From contig CAJNAR010000001.1 of assembly GCA_905220665.1 (NCBI GenBank), forward strand, positions 124,001-188,000: a stretch of DNA of 64,000 nucleotides. The letters run 5' to 3'. The notes under the pieces are model-generated. The model was not told where the DNA came from. It ran no database searches and saw only the letters and a program-made list of their open reading frames with translations. This stretch comes from Albugo candida. Its lineage: Eukaryota > Oomycota > Peronosporomycetes > Albuginales > Albuginaceae. The translations under genes were made by a program, and so were the position numbers. Of this stretch, positions 1 to 10,155 are shown piece by piece (the first letter of the stretch is position 1; each line of letters opens with the position of its first letter).

Positions 1-2
1 AA

Positions 3-514
3 CGCACGGATATACTGTTGAAAAGCCGATCAAGGATGGTCCCATTCAAAGCGATACTGTAGTTGCCAAAACAAAGAAGATCGATGAGACATCAGGAGTT
101 ACAGAAACAGAAAACGAACATGTGAACGCCATACAGAAGAAGTCGGAGTATGTGCTTGCAGTACATTACAACGCCCGCATCTTGGAAAGGTCGCGGCATC
201 GGAAATGACTGCCAAGGAAGCGAAACGAAGAGTTGCAGTTCGTGATTCGTTAGTCATTTTCTTGATTCGCTCATCACGAACTGCAACTCCTCGTTTCGCT
301 TCCTTGGCATTCCTTTCCGATGCCGCGACCTTTCCAAGCAGCTGATGTTGTACTGAAAGCACATGCTCCGACTTCTTCTGTATGGCGTTCACATGTTCGT
401 TTTTCTGTTCCTGCAACTCCCTAATGTCACATCGATCTTCTTTGTTTTTTAAGTACAGTATCGCATTGAGTACTTCAGTCCTTGATCGGCTTTTCAGCGA
501 GTATATCCATGCAC
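3..514. repeat. Large imperfect inverted repeat (about 245-bp arms)
   Basis: The arm at about 3-249 is the reverse complement of the arm at about 267-514, with a loop of only about 17 bases (250-266). Matching blocks include the ends (around 9-32 against 477-509) and the centre (around 217-249 against 267-306). The arms differ by scattered substitutions and small indels, so the duplication is not recent. The right arm, read on the minus strand, is the coiled-coil tail part of the neighbouring kinesin relic; the left arm is an inverted copy of the same stretch. The left arm may continue beyond the window edge. Confidence 0.85.
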
Positions 515-2320
515 TGTATGTCTTTGGCTAAGATTGTCGGTGAAATACTTTAATCAATACAGCCTTCATGCAACCGTTTCCGGTTATTTTTTTGTTTTGG
601 TAATGTTTCTAGATCGTTCGCATCACATAGAGACTCTGGTTCTTCAGTGTCATGAAAGCTTTATCGATTTACTTCTTGTGATGCCATCATACAAACCTTC
701 TTCTGCAGCTTCTCTGCATGATTCTTTAATTCCTTATGCTTAAAATCCAGTTGTTTGTGATCAAACTGACGGTCACTGTACTGACTATCTTTAGTTTCTA
801 AGGAGAGCCCCAATCTCGCCATCACGCTCTGTTTTTCTTCATCGGCTTGCTTCCAATTCAACTTAAGAGACTCCATCAACTGAGCTTTGCTATCCAGTTG
901 AGCTTTCAGATCTTTTATTCCAAGTCCTCATCGATCCGACTTCAGTTGAACCTTGAGGTATCCTTCTTCCAGCTTCTAGAACTTCTTCTGGAGCTGTTGC
1001 ATAGGCTCCATAGTGCTTACTTGAGATAACATAGCCGTTTCATGAGCCCTTGTAGATGCACTTGTCTTTCCTGAACGTCCTTGATCGCTGCTTGCTGATA
1101 CATTTTCAAGAGGGGTTGTAAATTCCAGTCGATTCTTTAGCAAATCAACACGATTCTTTGCCAGCTGTAAATCCTTTGAAACAATGTCACAATATCCATC
1201 AAGTCATCGCAACTCTTGCGCTCATTCATGACTGCTTCGTTTTTAATTTTTCCCCCTATTGCCAAACCGAAGGGTCGAAAATGTCTCAGTTGAACCCGAC
1301 ACGCTGCAAGATATGTTCACGATGAGTGTTGTCCGTGAATTGCCCCCAATAGAGTCTTGAAGAATACGGGGAGTGTGGAATCGCGATACAGTACATGATT
1401 CATCTTCGGGTCGGTCAAGTTGTTGATAACGTTCCGAGGGTAGACAGCGATCTATTGAGCATCTTCGCCTCCACAAGCCGTCTTCCAGCAGCTTCGGTCT
1501 TCCTCACCATTTCGGATCCAGCCAGATCCACGAGCTAGAGCTTTCCTGATTTGCCACTTGGATATCAATTTTTTTTTGAGATACTGTCACCATAAGGACA
1601 CTGTGACTGCATGAGCTGCGCTCATTCATTTTGGTTGCGGCCATGGCACGCCTTTTGGTTCCGTCAGTCCCAAGATGCATCAAGTCTTCTGCGCTTGTGA
1701 CGAACGTCTCGATCACATTTCCGACAAAGAAACCACGTCGCGTGTCCTCCCGTATTCGGAGCTTCGTTCCTGCTCTTTGGGGGTTCAAAAGATCGGACAC
1801 TTGCTCCATATAGATTTAGTCATAGCTCAGCTTGATTGTACATTCCAACTTTGCATCAGCAGTATGGACGCAGTTGAATAACTGGACAGCTGTTCTTGGA
1901 ACTATTCCTTGACCCTCAGGGCGATCCGTGTCGTTGCCTTGCAATGCATACGTCTTGCCAGACGAAGTTTGCCTGTACGTGAGAATTGTGAAGTTGTATC
2001 CGTCCATGATATCTACAGAACAGAAGTTAGATATACTAGGACAAAACCATATCGACAAACATAATCAAATCTTTAACAGCCGATCGGGCTACCGCATTGA
2101 ACACGGTTAATTGGTCATCTTCTTCAGTGGACGTGGTGATACTGGAAGTCGTGATACACCGTTTCTCTCTATACAAGAGGATCACGAATGCGAATACATA
2201 TTGATCGTGCATAAATGACGCACCTTGTGATGGACGATGTTGTCGCTTGTTCGAACACATTTGCGTTCGTATTGGTTGGTTTCTTTCGCAGGTGAAGGTC
2301 TTAGTCGGCAACAAACGCGA
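267..2320 (-). pseudogene. Kinesin heavy chain (kinesin-1-like) relic
   Basis: On the minus strand, pieces of a kinesin motor appear in order but in different frames. Around 2110-2060 is VFNAVARSAVKD; around 2040-1950 is a DGYN...QTSSGKT P-loop; around 1945-1820 is GIVPRTAVQLF; around 1800-1620 is a block with DLLNP, TRRGFFV and MNERSS.SHS (switch I region); around 1540-1500 is LVDLAGSE (switch II); around 1400-1250 is ILQDSIGGNSRTTLIVN. Below 900 come coiled-coil fragments. The gene is broken: the Trp codon before LVDLAGSE is a TAG stop (1535-1537), frames change near 1430 and 1380, and SSRSH has become SSCSH. The family normally has an N-terminal motor followed by a coiled-coil stalk, matching the order here. 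Known function is microtubule transport, but this copy cannot make a motor. It flanks the repeat-rich end of the window. Confidence 0.85.
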
Positions 2321-2456
2321 ACGTTGCCAACTTGTTCATGCTATCAATCATCTTTCATTAGGTGTTAGTGTTGCTTCATTATGGAATGAAATTTCAGAAA
2401 CGTACTTTTGAAGTCACCATAGGGGTTCAACTTGACAGCTTTAGCCTGCTTTCTTA

Positions 2457-2688
2457 AGGGAATTGTTCCACTCCCTTTTTGGTTAAATTCACTCCCTTTT
2501 TGAATCATGTGGTACACATAAGTATACTATGTATACTTTTTATCTATATTTAGGGAATTGTTCTATTGACTCCCTTTTAAGTCACGCGGCACACATTATT
2601 ATACATAATTAGGATTGTTATATTCACTCCCTTTTCGGTTAGATTCACTACCTTTTAAGTCACGTGACCCACATTATTATACATTCAA
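2457..2688 (+). repeat. Left terminal inverted repeat with internal subrepeats
   Basis: About 232 bp built from roughly three related units of 60-90 bp. Each contains a GGGAATTGTT or GGATTGTT start, one or two ACTCCCTTTT blocks and a TCACGTG-like core followed by ACACATTATTATACAT. The unit is repeated in inverse orientation at 7936-8095. The extra length on this side comes from one more unit around 2457-2550. Confidence 0.7.
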
Positions 2689-3423
2689 TAATAATACAAA
2701 GCTACCAGCTCAAAATTTCGCAAGCGATCCAATTTGCCAATCTTTTGATTTTCCACTACTACCTTATCTTTAACGTTGTGAAGAATTTGATACGATCGAT
2801 CTAAGAAATGCCCGATGGACTCGAGAAGATACGTGATGCTTCATACTTCTTGTGACGATCGCTATGATCTTCTCTCGTTCTCTTCGTTAAAATCAGATTG
2901 AGGCTGGTCATAATACGCCGACGCAAAACCAAGGTTTTATTTCTACAAGGAACGAACAGTAAGATTGTGATGTCAATTCTATTGCAAGACCGATTGTTTG
3001 AGAATAAAATCAACAAGAAACAAATTGAAGTCTAGTGGAAATAACTTTCCTTTTGAGCAAAGGGAGGCAAATAGCTACAAAAAACTATCATCTAAGGGAA
3101 AGGATTTTGTGATTCCCATTTGCGAAATGTGTCGTTCTAGTACACAATCTCTTTATCTCCCCGCTGAGACGCTCACAATCGTTTAGAAGCGCATAAAGTC
3201 CCTCGGACAAATGTAGGTGATCTTGTGGGGCGTATAGCGGGCAGTTAATTGAGTTCGTAGAGCAAGAGTGATCACATCTTTTTTCTACGATTACGAAATT
3301 TTTCAAAAGAAGCAGAAGTCTACCCAATCGGCCCAATTTCCAGTGATCATTCCTGTCAGGGAGTTTCATCAAATCTTCGGTATGCTCGCATAAAATCAGA
3401 GTATGACACATAAAGAAGACGAT
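2689..3423. other. Interior of the TIR element; no recognisable gene
   Basis: This 735-bp stretch lies between the left inverted repeat and the copia insertion. Open frames exist on the minus strand (about 3438-3088 and 3016-2801), but their translations show no domain I recognise and no transposase catalytic motif. It is most likely the non-coding or decayed body of the element. Confidence 0.4.
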
Positions 3424-3428
3424 AATGT

Positions 3429-3614
3429 TTTTGAGCACTTTAGATAAAATTTGGAAAGTAAGTTATATTAAATGTAGGAGGTCCTTAGTTCACTTTACTA
3501 GCTAGTCTAAGCCTTCTCGTTCTAAACGCCAACAGCCACTAATTTATTGTCCAATAGCTGAAAGTTGATTAGCCTGATGTGTTCCACACTGGTTCAGGGA
3601 CATCAGCTTCAATA
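3429..3614 (-). repeat. 3' LTR of the copia element
   Basis: 186 bp, identical to 7745-7930 except for two substitutions (an A/T near 3465 and an A/C near 3533). As read on the minus strand it starts TATTGAAG and ends GCTCAAAA. The shared sequence and the AATGT duplication fit these boundaries better than the usual TG...CA ends, which lie three to four bases inside. Confidence 0.88.
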
Positions 3615-3624
3615 CTCCCCCTGG
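3615..3624 (-). promoter_or_regulatory. Polypurine tract of the copia element
   Basis: On the minus strand the ten bases CCAGGGGGAG directly abut the 3' LTR. This purine run is where plus-strand DNA synthesis is primed in LTR retrotransposons. Confidence 0.75.
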
Positions 3625-6600
3625 ACGATAAATTCTTAATGTTGGACTTAATCAGAAGTTGTTCAAATTTCTTCGTCGGCACTGGCTTGGTCAGAAAATC
3701 AGCCAACTGATACCTGGTGTCAATGTATTGAAGCTTGATCTTTTTGGCCTTTATTTTTCACGGACAAAATGGTACCGTATGTCGATATGCTTCGCTCGAC
3801 TCTGGTATCCATCGTTGTTGGCAATTGCAATTGCACTTTGGTTGTCTTCATGCATGACCACTGAATCATCGATCCTCACCTTTAACTCTGATAATAAACT
3901 TTTGACCCACATGACTTCCTGTATGCATAACGAGATAGCAATATATTCAGCTTCGGCTGTGCTGAGAGCCACACTCTGCTGTACTTTTGATTTAAATATC
4001 ACTGGAGAGTTGTTTATCATCACCATTATACCGGAGGTTGATCTTCTTGTCTCCTTGTCGCTTGCCCAATCCGCATCACTGTAAGCACTGACTTCGATAT
4101 TTCCTGGCATAGCCTCATAACATATTCCTTTCATTGCGGTTGATTTCAGGTAACGCAAAACACGGATTGCTGCATTCCAGTGTTGTTCACTTGGTTGCTC
4201 CAGGTGTCGACTGAGCTGGCAAGCCGTGAAAGCAATATCTGGTCTTGTGTCCGTTGGGATGTACAGAAGAGAGCCGACAAGTGAGCGATATGGTCGGTTT
4301 TCCATTCTCAAATCTTTTTCTTCTGATCTCGTTAAGTAAAGCCCCGGAACATTTGGATTATATACTGACTTCGCGTTTACTTGGTTGAAGTTCTCGACCA
4401 TTCTCCGTATGCAAGCTGCTTGACTGATCTTCATTTGTCGCTGTTCTTGTTTGTATTCCACTTCAGTACCAGGGATAAATCGCACCTTTCTCAGGATCTT
4501 TAGACTGAAGTGACTCGAAAGTTCGTTTGCAACTTTCTTGATCGAGTCGATGGTTTTGGCTCCGATCAGCATGTCATCGACATATAATGTGACATAAACC
4601 CATGACATGGAATCTTTGCGCACAAACATACATGAGTCTGATAGACATTTTGTAAACCCCATCTGAGCAAATACAGTTGATATTGTCTTGAACCAAGTCA
4701 CAGCTGCTTGTTTAAGTCCATATAGACTTCGATTGAGCTTGAAAATCTGGTTTGGCTTGCTTTCAACACCTTGAGGTGGATAGATGAACACATCTTCTTC
4801 CAGATAACCGTTAAGAAAGGCCGTATCAGCATCATACTGATGAATGGTAAGACCTTGATGGCAGCAGATTGCCAGGAAAATATGAATTGAGTTTAAATTC
4901 GCGACTGGCGAATACGTATCTGTGTAGTCAACACCATAAATTTGTCGATATCCTAGTGCCATCAATCTTGCCTTAAACCGCTCAACTTCACCGTCTTCGT
5001 TTCGTTTGATTGTAAAAACCCATTTGGTTCCGATAGCCTTTTGTCTGGCTTTTTCGTTACGGCCGTCCACGTTTGTTTTTTGTTTAGTGCTTGAAGCTCG
5101 GCCTGAATCGCAGTATACCATAATTCCGATTGAGGTGACTCCAGGGCCTCTTGATAGGATGATGGAGCTTCTTTCGCTGCATTCCCTTGTTCGTATTCAA
5201 TACGATATCTTTTGGATGGATGGTTCATGGTATTAGAATTTGTTACTGGAACGATAGAAGTAGACGATTCCACTGGTACTATTGCTTGCGAAGATTGATC
5301 TGGTGGAAGTGCCAAGGGGACATCGTGCCCATTTGAGGGTTTCCAGAAACCGGGTAGCTTTCGAAATTATCCAGTCTCCCCCTGGGCACAATGGCCTGAA
5401 TAGTGCTAAAATCGTCTTCCGTAAAATCCATATCGACGTTGGGAGATGTCTGGTAAGCATCCAACGAGCGCTGCCCCTGAGTCGAATATCCCGTCAAATC
5501 TTCGTTCGCATTTGTTGACGCTTCAGTCGGATCTACATCCATGCTCTCGACATGCGGAATTGCCCTGATCGGTATTTATTCGCTTACTTCGTCATACTGA
5601 CAATCATTTCGATTTTGTTCGGATGATTTACCTCCAATAACAACCTGAACATATTTTGTCTCGGCTAATTCTTGAAATTGCGCTGAACGAGTAATCTCGA
5701 TTTTCTGCGACTCAAAATTCCATACGCGGAATCCTTTCATATTGTCCGAACATCCGAGGAACATACATTTGACCGCCTTCTTGTCCAACTTCATCCGTCG
5801 TGATTTCTCAATATGAGCAAAACCTCGAGCACCAAATACACGTAAATAAGTAAGACATGGCTTCCTCCCAAAACACATCTCGTATGGTGTCTTTTCTGGG
5901 TAGGCGGCGCATGGAACTCGATTGGTGATGTAAGCTGCGGTATTCATGGCTTCAGCCCACCACTTCTTCTCTACTTGCATGTGATTCATCATGGATCTCG
6001 CACGTTCCGTAATGGTCCGATTCATTCGTTCAGCCAGTCCATTTTGCTGTGGCGAATACGGAACTGTTGTTTGGTGTATAATACCGGCACTTTTACAAAT
6101 ATTCACAAATCGACTGTTGATGAATTCGCCACCATCGTTGGTTCGGATACACTTAATTTTCGAATTCAGTTGGTTTTCCATCATTGCTTTGAAATCGAGG
6201 AACCGATCGATCACTTCAGATTTGTGTCGAATGAAAGATGACACTACATACCTAGAGTAATCATCAATGAAAGTTACCATAAATCTTGCTGCACCATGAG
6301 ATTTCGTTTCCATTGGTCCCATTACGTCACTATGTATAAGTTGAAGAACGGACTTGCTCTTTACTTGACCATAGCGTGACTTTGGGAACGGGTGCACGAA
6401 AGATTTCCCATTGATACATCCTTCACAAACGACTTCTTCGTCTTTTTCTCCTTTTGACATCGAGTTCATCTTGAACCATCAACGCAGTGCTTCAAAGCTT
6501 CAATTTTCTTGGTAGGTAAATGTCCCAATCGGGCATGCCATACACTGGAACTTGATGATTGTTGATCATGTATCTCTTTACCAGAAGTGCTAACAAGTGC

Positions 6601-7740
6601 TAATTCATTTATAGCACATTCCATCACATAAACCTTCCCCATTTTTGTGACTTGAGTTACAATTCGTTCATTGTCTCTGATTTCACAAACTCCTCTTCCA
6701 AAAGAGACATTAAGTCCTTTTTCTGCTAATGCTGGGATAGATAGCAATCGGCGATCCAAATCTGGTACATGTAGTACATCTTCAATACGAATTGGAGTTT
6801 TGTTTTTCAGAATAACTGGAACTGTACCAATGCCTCCTGCTGAAACTTTGTTTCCATTGGCAATAGAGATATACGTTTGATTCTTGAGTGGTCGGAGTTC
6901 ACTGAACTCTTCTTTGAATGGGCACATATGGCTGCTTGCTCCACTATCGAGCAGCCAACCTTCAGCCATGTCTTCACACACTGTGAATGCTTGTTCATTG
7001 TACTGTTTCTTGTGTTGCACATTCTTCCAACAGTCAGCCTTTTTATGTCCACTTTTGTTACAGTGATAACATTTTCCTTCGAATTTGTAACTCTTTTGAA
7101 AAGACTTTCTTGCGTCGAATCTTTCCGACTTCTTCATTGCTTTTGCTTTTAGAGCAATTTCTCCTGTCTCTTTTTTCACCAATAGTGCATATTCCCGATG
7201 CAGCATTTCTTTTGCTTGAAAAAGATCCACCCCTTGCACATTTTCGATAATTTTGATTATGGGATCGTACTCATCCGAGAGACTCCCAAGTAATATTATT
7301 AATTGCTCATCCATACTAATTACATCCCCACAAGCTTGCATCGAAAGGCATAATTCATCAAATTTCATAAAATGTTCCATAATATTCTGACTCTTTTCCA
7401 TTCGGAATTCATGAAGTCTTCGCCGGTTTCGTACTCTGTTGTGTATACTATTTCGAAGGTAAAAGTTCTTTAGAATCTCCCATAACTGAGAGGTTGTACA
7501 AGCGCCTCTGATCATTACCTGGAGACTCGGGCTGATTGACATTGAAATGATTGCGAAGGCTTTAAGGTCGTTGAATTTCCAGATTGCCAAAGCTGCAGGA
7601 TCTTCGCTGTGTGACTCCGACTTGTCGATATGATGCAGCAAACCCTTCTTCATCAGCTTCATACGCGCGTTGAACTCCCATCTAAAGTAATTGTCCTCGC
7701 CAAGGAGTTCGTCGACCGCGTTCTGAGTATTTGGGTTCAT
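3625..7740 (-). pseudogene. Copia gag-pol with several frame breaks
   Basis: Starts at ATG 7740. The first frame (to 6466) has Gag, a CCHC zinc knuckle (CYHCNKSGHKKADC), the protease motif LLDSGASSHM and a pre-integrase WHARLGHL segment. The integrase core follows (6469-5576: HSDV, TNDGGEF, QQNGLAERMNR). The reverse transcriptase (YVDD box near 4570) and RNase H lie in 5121-3751, and the last residues (ADFLTKP) are found in another frame down to about 3625. Breaks: frame changes near 6474, 5316, 5042 and 3750, each explained by loss of one base from a short run of identical bases, plus one in-frame TAA at 5576-5578. As written, the element could not make a full Gag-Pol polyprotein. Confidence 0.92.
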
Positions 7741-7744
7741 AACC
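7732..7744 (-). promoter_or_regulatory. Primer binding site, anticodon-arm (half-tRNA) type
   Basis: Directly after the 5' LTR the minus strand reads GGTTATGAACCCA. It has no TGG start matching a tRNA 3' CCA end. It instead resembles the complement of the anticodon stem-loop of initiator tRNA-Met (around CAU), the site used by Drosophila copia and yeast Ty5. The ATG inside it is also the Gag start codon at 7740. Confidence 0.55.
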
Positions 7745-7930
7745 TTTTGAGCACTTTAGATAAAATTTGGAAAGTAAGATATATTAAATGTAGGAGGTCC
7801 TTAGTTCACTTTACTAGCTAGTCTAAGCCTTCTCGTTCTAAACGCCCACAGCCACTAATTTATTGTCCAATAGCTGAAAGTTGATTAGCCTGATGTGTTC
7901 CACACTGGTTCAGGGACATCAGCTTCAATA
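7745..7930 (-). repeat. 5' LTR of the copia element
   Basis: 186-bp direct repeat of 3429-3614, upstream of Gag on the minus strand. It should carry the promoter and transcript start of the element. The duplicated AATGT follows at 7931-7935. Confidence 0.88.
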
Positions 7931-7935
7931 AATGT

Positions 7936-8095
7936 TTCAATGTATAATAATGTGGGTCACGTGACTTAAAAGGGAGTGAATCTAACCGAAAGGGGAGAGA
8001 ATATAACAATTTCCAAATTATGTATAATAATGTGTGCCACGTGAATTTAAAGGGAGTGGATATAATCAAAAAGGGACTAAACTTAACAATTCCCT
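7936..8095 (-). repeat. Right terminal inverted repeat
   Basis: About 160 bp, reverse complement of the inner and outer parts of 2457-2688, with two units instead of three. The copia element inserted exactly at its inner edge. The palindrome GTCACGTGAC occurs here and, slightly altered, in the left copy. Confidence 0.7.
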
Positions 8096-8101
8096 TTCTT
8101 A

Positions 8102-10155
8102 ATTATTTGTATCTTTTCGGGAAGGTAGCCAATGAAAACATGCAAATACAATGGAGCCGCTCGGGATTGGATTAAGATGTCGTGTATTGGACGAATGAAA
8201 ACGTGACAATTGAGAGCTACAGAATGTATTTATTCAATGCATTTGTGTATTGTTCATTTTGCACGGCGCAGCACTTTAGGCCTACGAATAAACTATCTTG
8301 CATCACCACCTTTGTCGTGCAATGAATCGGGAAGCAATGACGTGAGGCTCTTTTCATCAAGGAGCGAGATTTCAGGTTAGAGCTTTCGCTCTTGGAACGA
8401 TTCGAAAGACAATATCGCCGGACGATGAATCGTTTCATCTTGTCTACAATATATAAGCAAAAATTGGCTGTTTTGAGTTTTGATCAATGAAATAGCCTCA
8501 ATGCGATACTCTTTGTACCCTTACCAATGCAACCCTCACGCTTTTGGTCCGATCGACTGCATTGGAATTTTTGTCGATGCGTCGAATCAAGGCTTTCTCT
8601 GGTGAGACTAAGATTGACAGCTCAATCGAAATGAGAAATTTTTCCGCCAAACCAGGTGTAGTGGCTCGCATTAAACGGTTACAGAGTTCGAATGAATTAG
8701 CCTTTGCAACTTAAAGGGACCTCGATATCAAAAAAATCTAAGCGGTGAGGGCATGATGAGATCCACATTTGTATCTTTTGGTGATGGCTTTGCGAAATGT
8801 ACATCTGCAAGGAGCAAATTGCTTGTGGGTTGGCCTCTGAAAACCTACATTTGTTGTGGCTAAAATGCTCCTTGTATAGGTCAAAGACCTTTTTGATAGT
8901 ATTGCCTTTGTGATAGCTCACCTCCAGTACCTGGACGAGGTATTCTCGTGTCGGCATTCTTTTCTCTGAGTAGGATTCTGCTTTGCAGCAATTCACCGGC
9001 AACGGACAATCGCGTCACGAGTGCTGATAACTGAAAGAACATCTGCATTTGGCCAATGTTGATGGTATCGTATAAAACGGGACTGACTTTCAGCCCGGCT
9101 CCATCTTTACTAGCTCTGCTTGATTTCACCCGAATGCGATCCACACAAATCGATGAAAACTTCAAGAACGCTGTAAGAAATACTTCTGCGTTTGTGCTTA
9201 TGAATCGATTCGACTAGATCAGTCCCCGAGTAACACTACATTGATTGCACGATTGATAGGAGAATCATTGCAACCGTGGAGGAAAGGCTAGAAACTCGCT
9301 CAGACAATCCGAATTTTGATGCGTGGATAAACTTGCTTTGTATGAGTTCAAAACGTCTGCAAAAATGAAGCGACGAGCAAAAGGAAGATAATGCGACGAA
9401 AATGCTGAGAATCTAATACTGTGTGATGCGTATGAACGCAAAGCCGGAATTTAGTACTCGGCGTATCCACTATTATATTCACTTGTTGCAGTAGCACTGA
9501 CTTTGTAAAAATGTATGATTTAGCGCTGAAAATAAAATATTGAGAAGTCCGAATGTTTTCTCAGCCGGATGCATCATCCCTCAACATTCATTGCTATTTG
9601 CGACATCGACTTACTCTCGAAGAGAAACGACATCGTATTCAACGAACTGTCTGAAATCTTCTACAAAAGCAAGGTAACTTTCAAACAATAATATTGGCAC
9701 ATGAACACTCCTTCAAGCTTTGCGAGCAAGCAGAATGAAACTATGTCAATCCCTATACATGCGTCAGTGATGGCGTCCGCTTTACCCGCGATCCTCGTGC
9801 CTAATTTTCAACATCTGCGACTAGTGGACCTAAGTTGAAGTTCCCTTATCCAATTATACCTTTCATGAAAGGCAAAATTTCATGTAGACATTCTCTGTCG
9901 CACTGTATCATATAAGCGTGAATGTTTTTTCAAATGACTTTCAACATCAGATCCATACAGTCAAAGCGTAACGCTTCCCTACAGACAGAGTAATCTTCTC
10001 TCACACTTGCAAGTGCGATTGAGTAAAAATGAGAACTCGATTCGTTGAAAAGAGTTGCTTCATTTCATTACGGCAAGCAACTCGGGTGAGATTTAGCCAA
10101 TTGTATCACTGATAAATATTTTTCTCTCGAACTTTGAGCAGTTGGCTCAACTCTC
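8102..10155. other. Two kb of degenerate sequence, possible decayed gene
   Basis: No intact gene is visible. On the minus strand, overlapping fragments between about 9170 and 8480 switch frame several times but each looks protein-like: one has IGQMQMFFQLSALVTRL, the next REYLVQVLEVSYHKGN, and the last, around 8700-8480, LAEKFLISIELSILVSPEKA. They may be one decayed gene of unknown family. 9170-10155 contains nothing I can identify apart from the promoter side of the gene starting at 10156. Confidence 0.4.

Larger units (their letters stand above)
3429..7930 (-). mobile_element. Ty1/copia LTR retrotransposon, nearly complete, young
   Basis: A 4.5-kb element in minus orientation bounded by two 186-bp direct repeats (3429-3614 and 7745-7930) and flanked by a 5-bp duplication AATGT (3424-3428 and 7931-7935). 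Gag, protease, integrase, reverse transcriptase and RNase H occur in that order, which is the copia order (integrase before RT). The LTRs differ at only two positions, so insertion was recent. The coding region nevertheless carries several frame breaks. The element sits inside an older TIR element. Confidence 0.95.
2457..8095. mobile_element. TIR element interrupted by a copia retrotransposon
   Basis: The outer ends are mirror images: AGGGAATTGTT begins at 2457 and its complement AACAATTCCCT ends at 8095. Both ends are flanked by the same six bases, TTCTTA (2451-2456 and 8096-8101), as expected for a target-site duplication. The inverted ends run 2457-2688 and 7936-8095. Without the copia insertion (3429-7930 plus its duplicated 5 bases) the original element would be about 1.1 kb, too short for an obvious transposase, so it looks non-autonomous. 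The superfamily is not clear: the 6-bp duplication does not match hAT (8), piggyBac (TTAA) or CACTA (3). Confidence 0.6.

Noticed and set aside
3659..4084. Plus-strand open frame of 141 codons
   Set aside because: It lies antisense to the copia RNase H/RT coding region and shows no domain; it is a shadow frame.
2457..8095. piggyBac assignment because TTAA overlaps the left end
   Set aside because: The right end has TTTCTTAA, not TTAA directly at the terminus; the shared TTCTTA hexamer fits the ends better.
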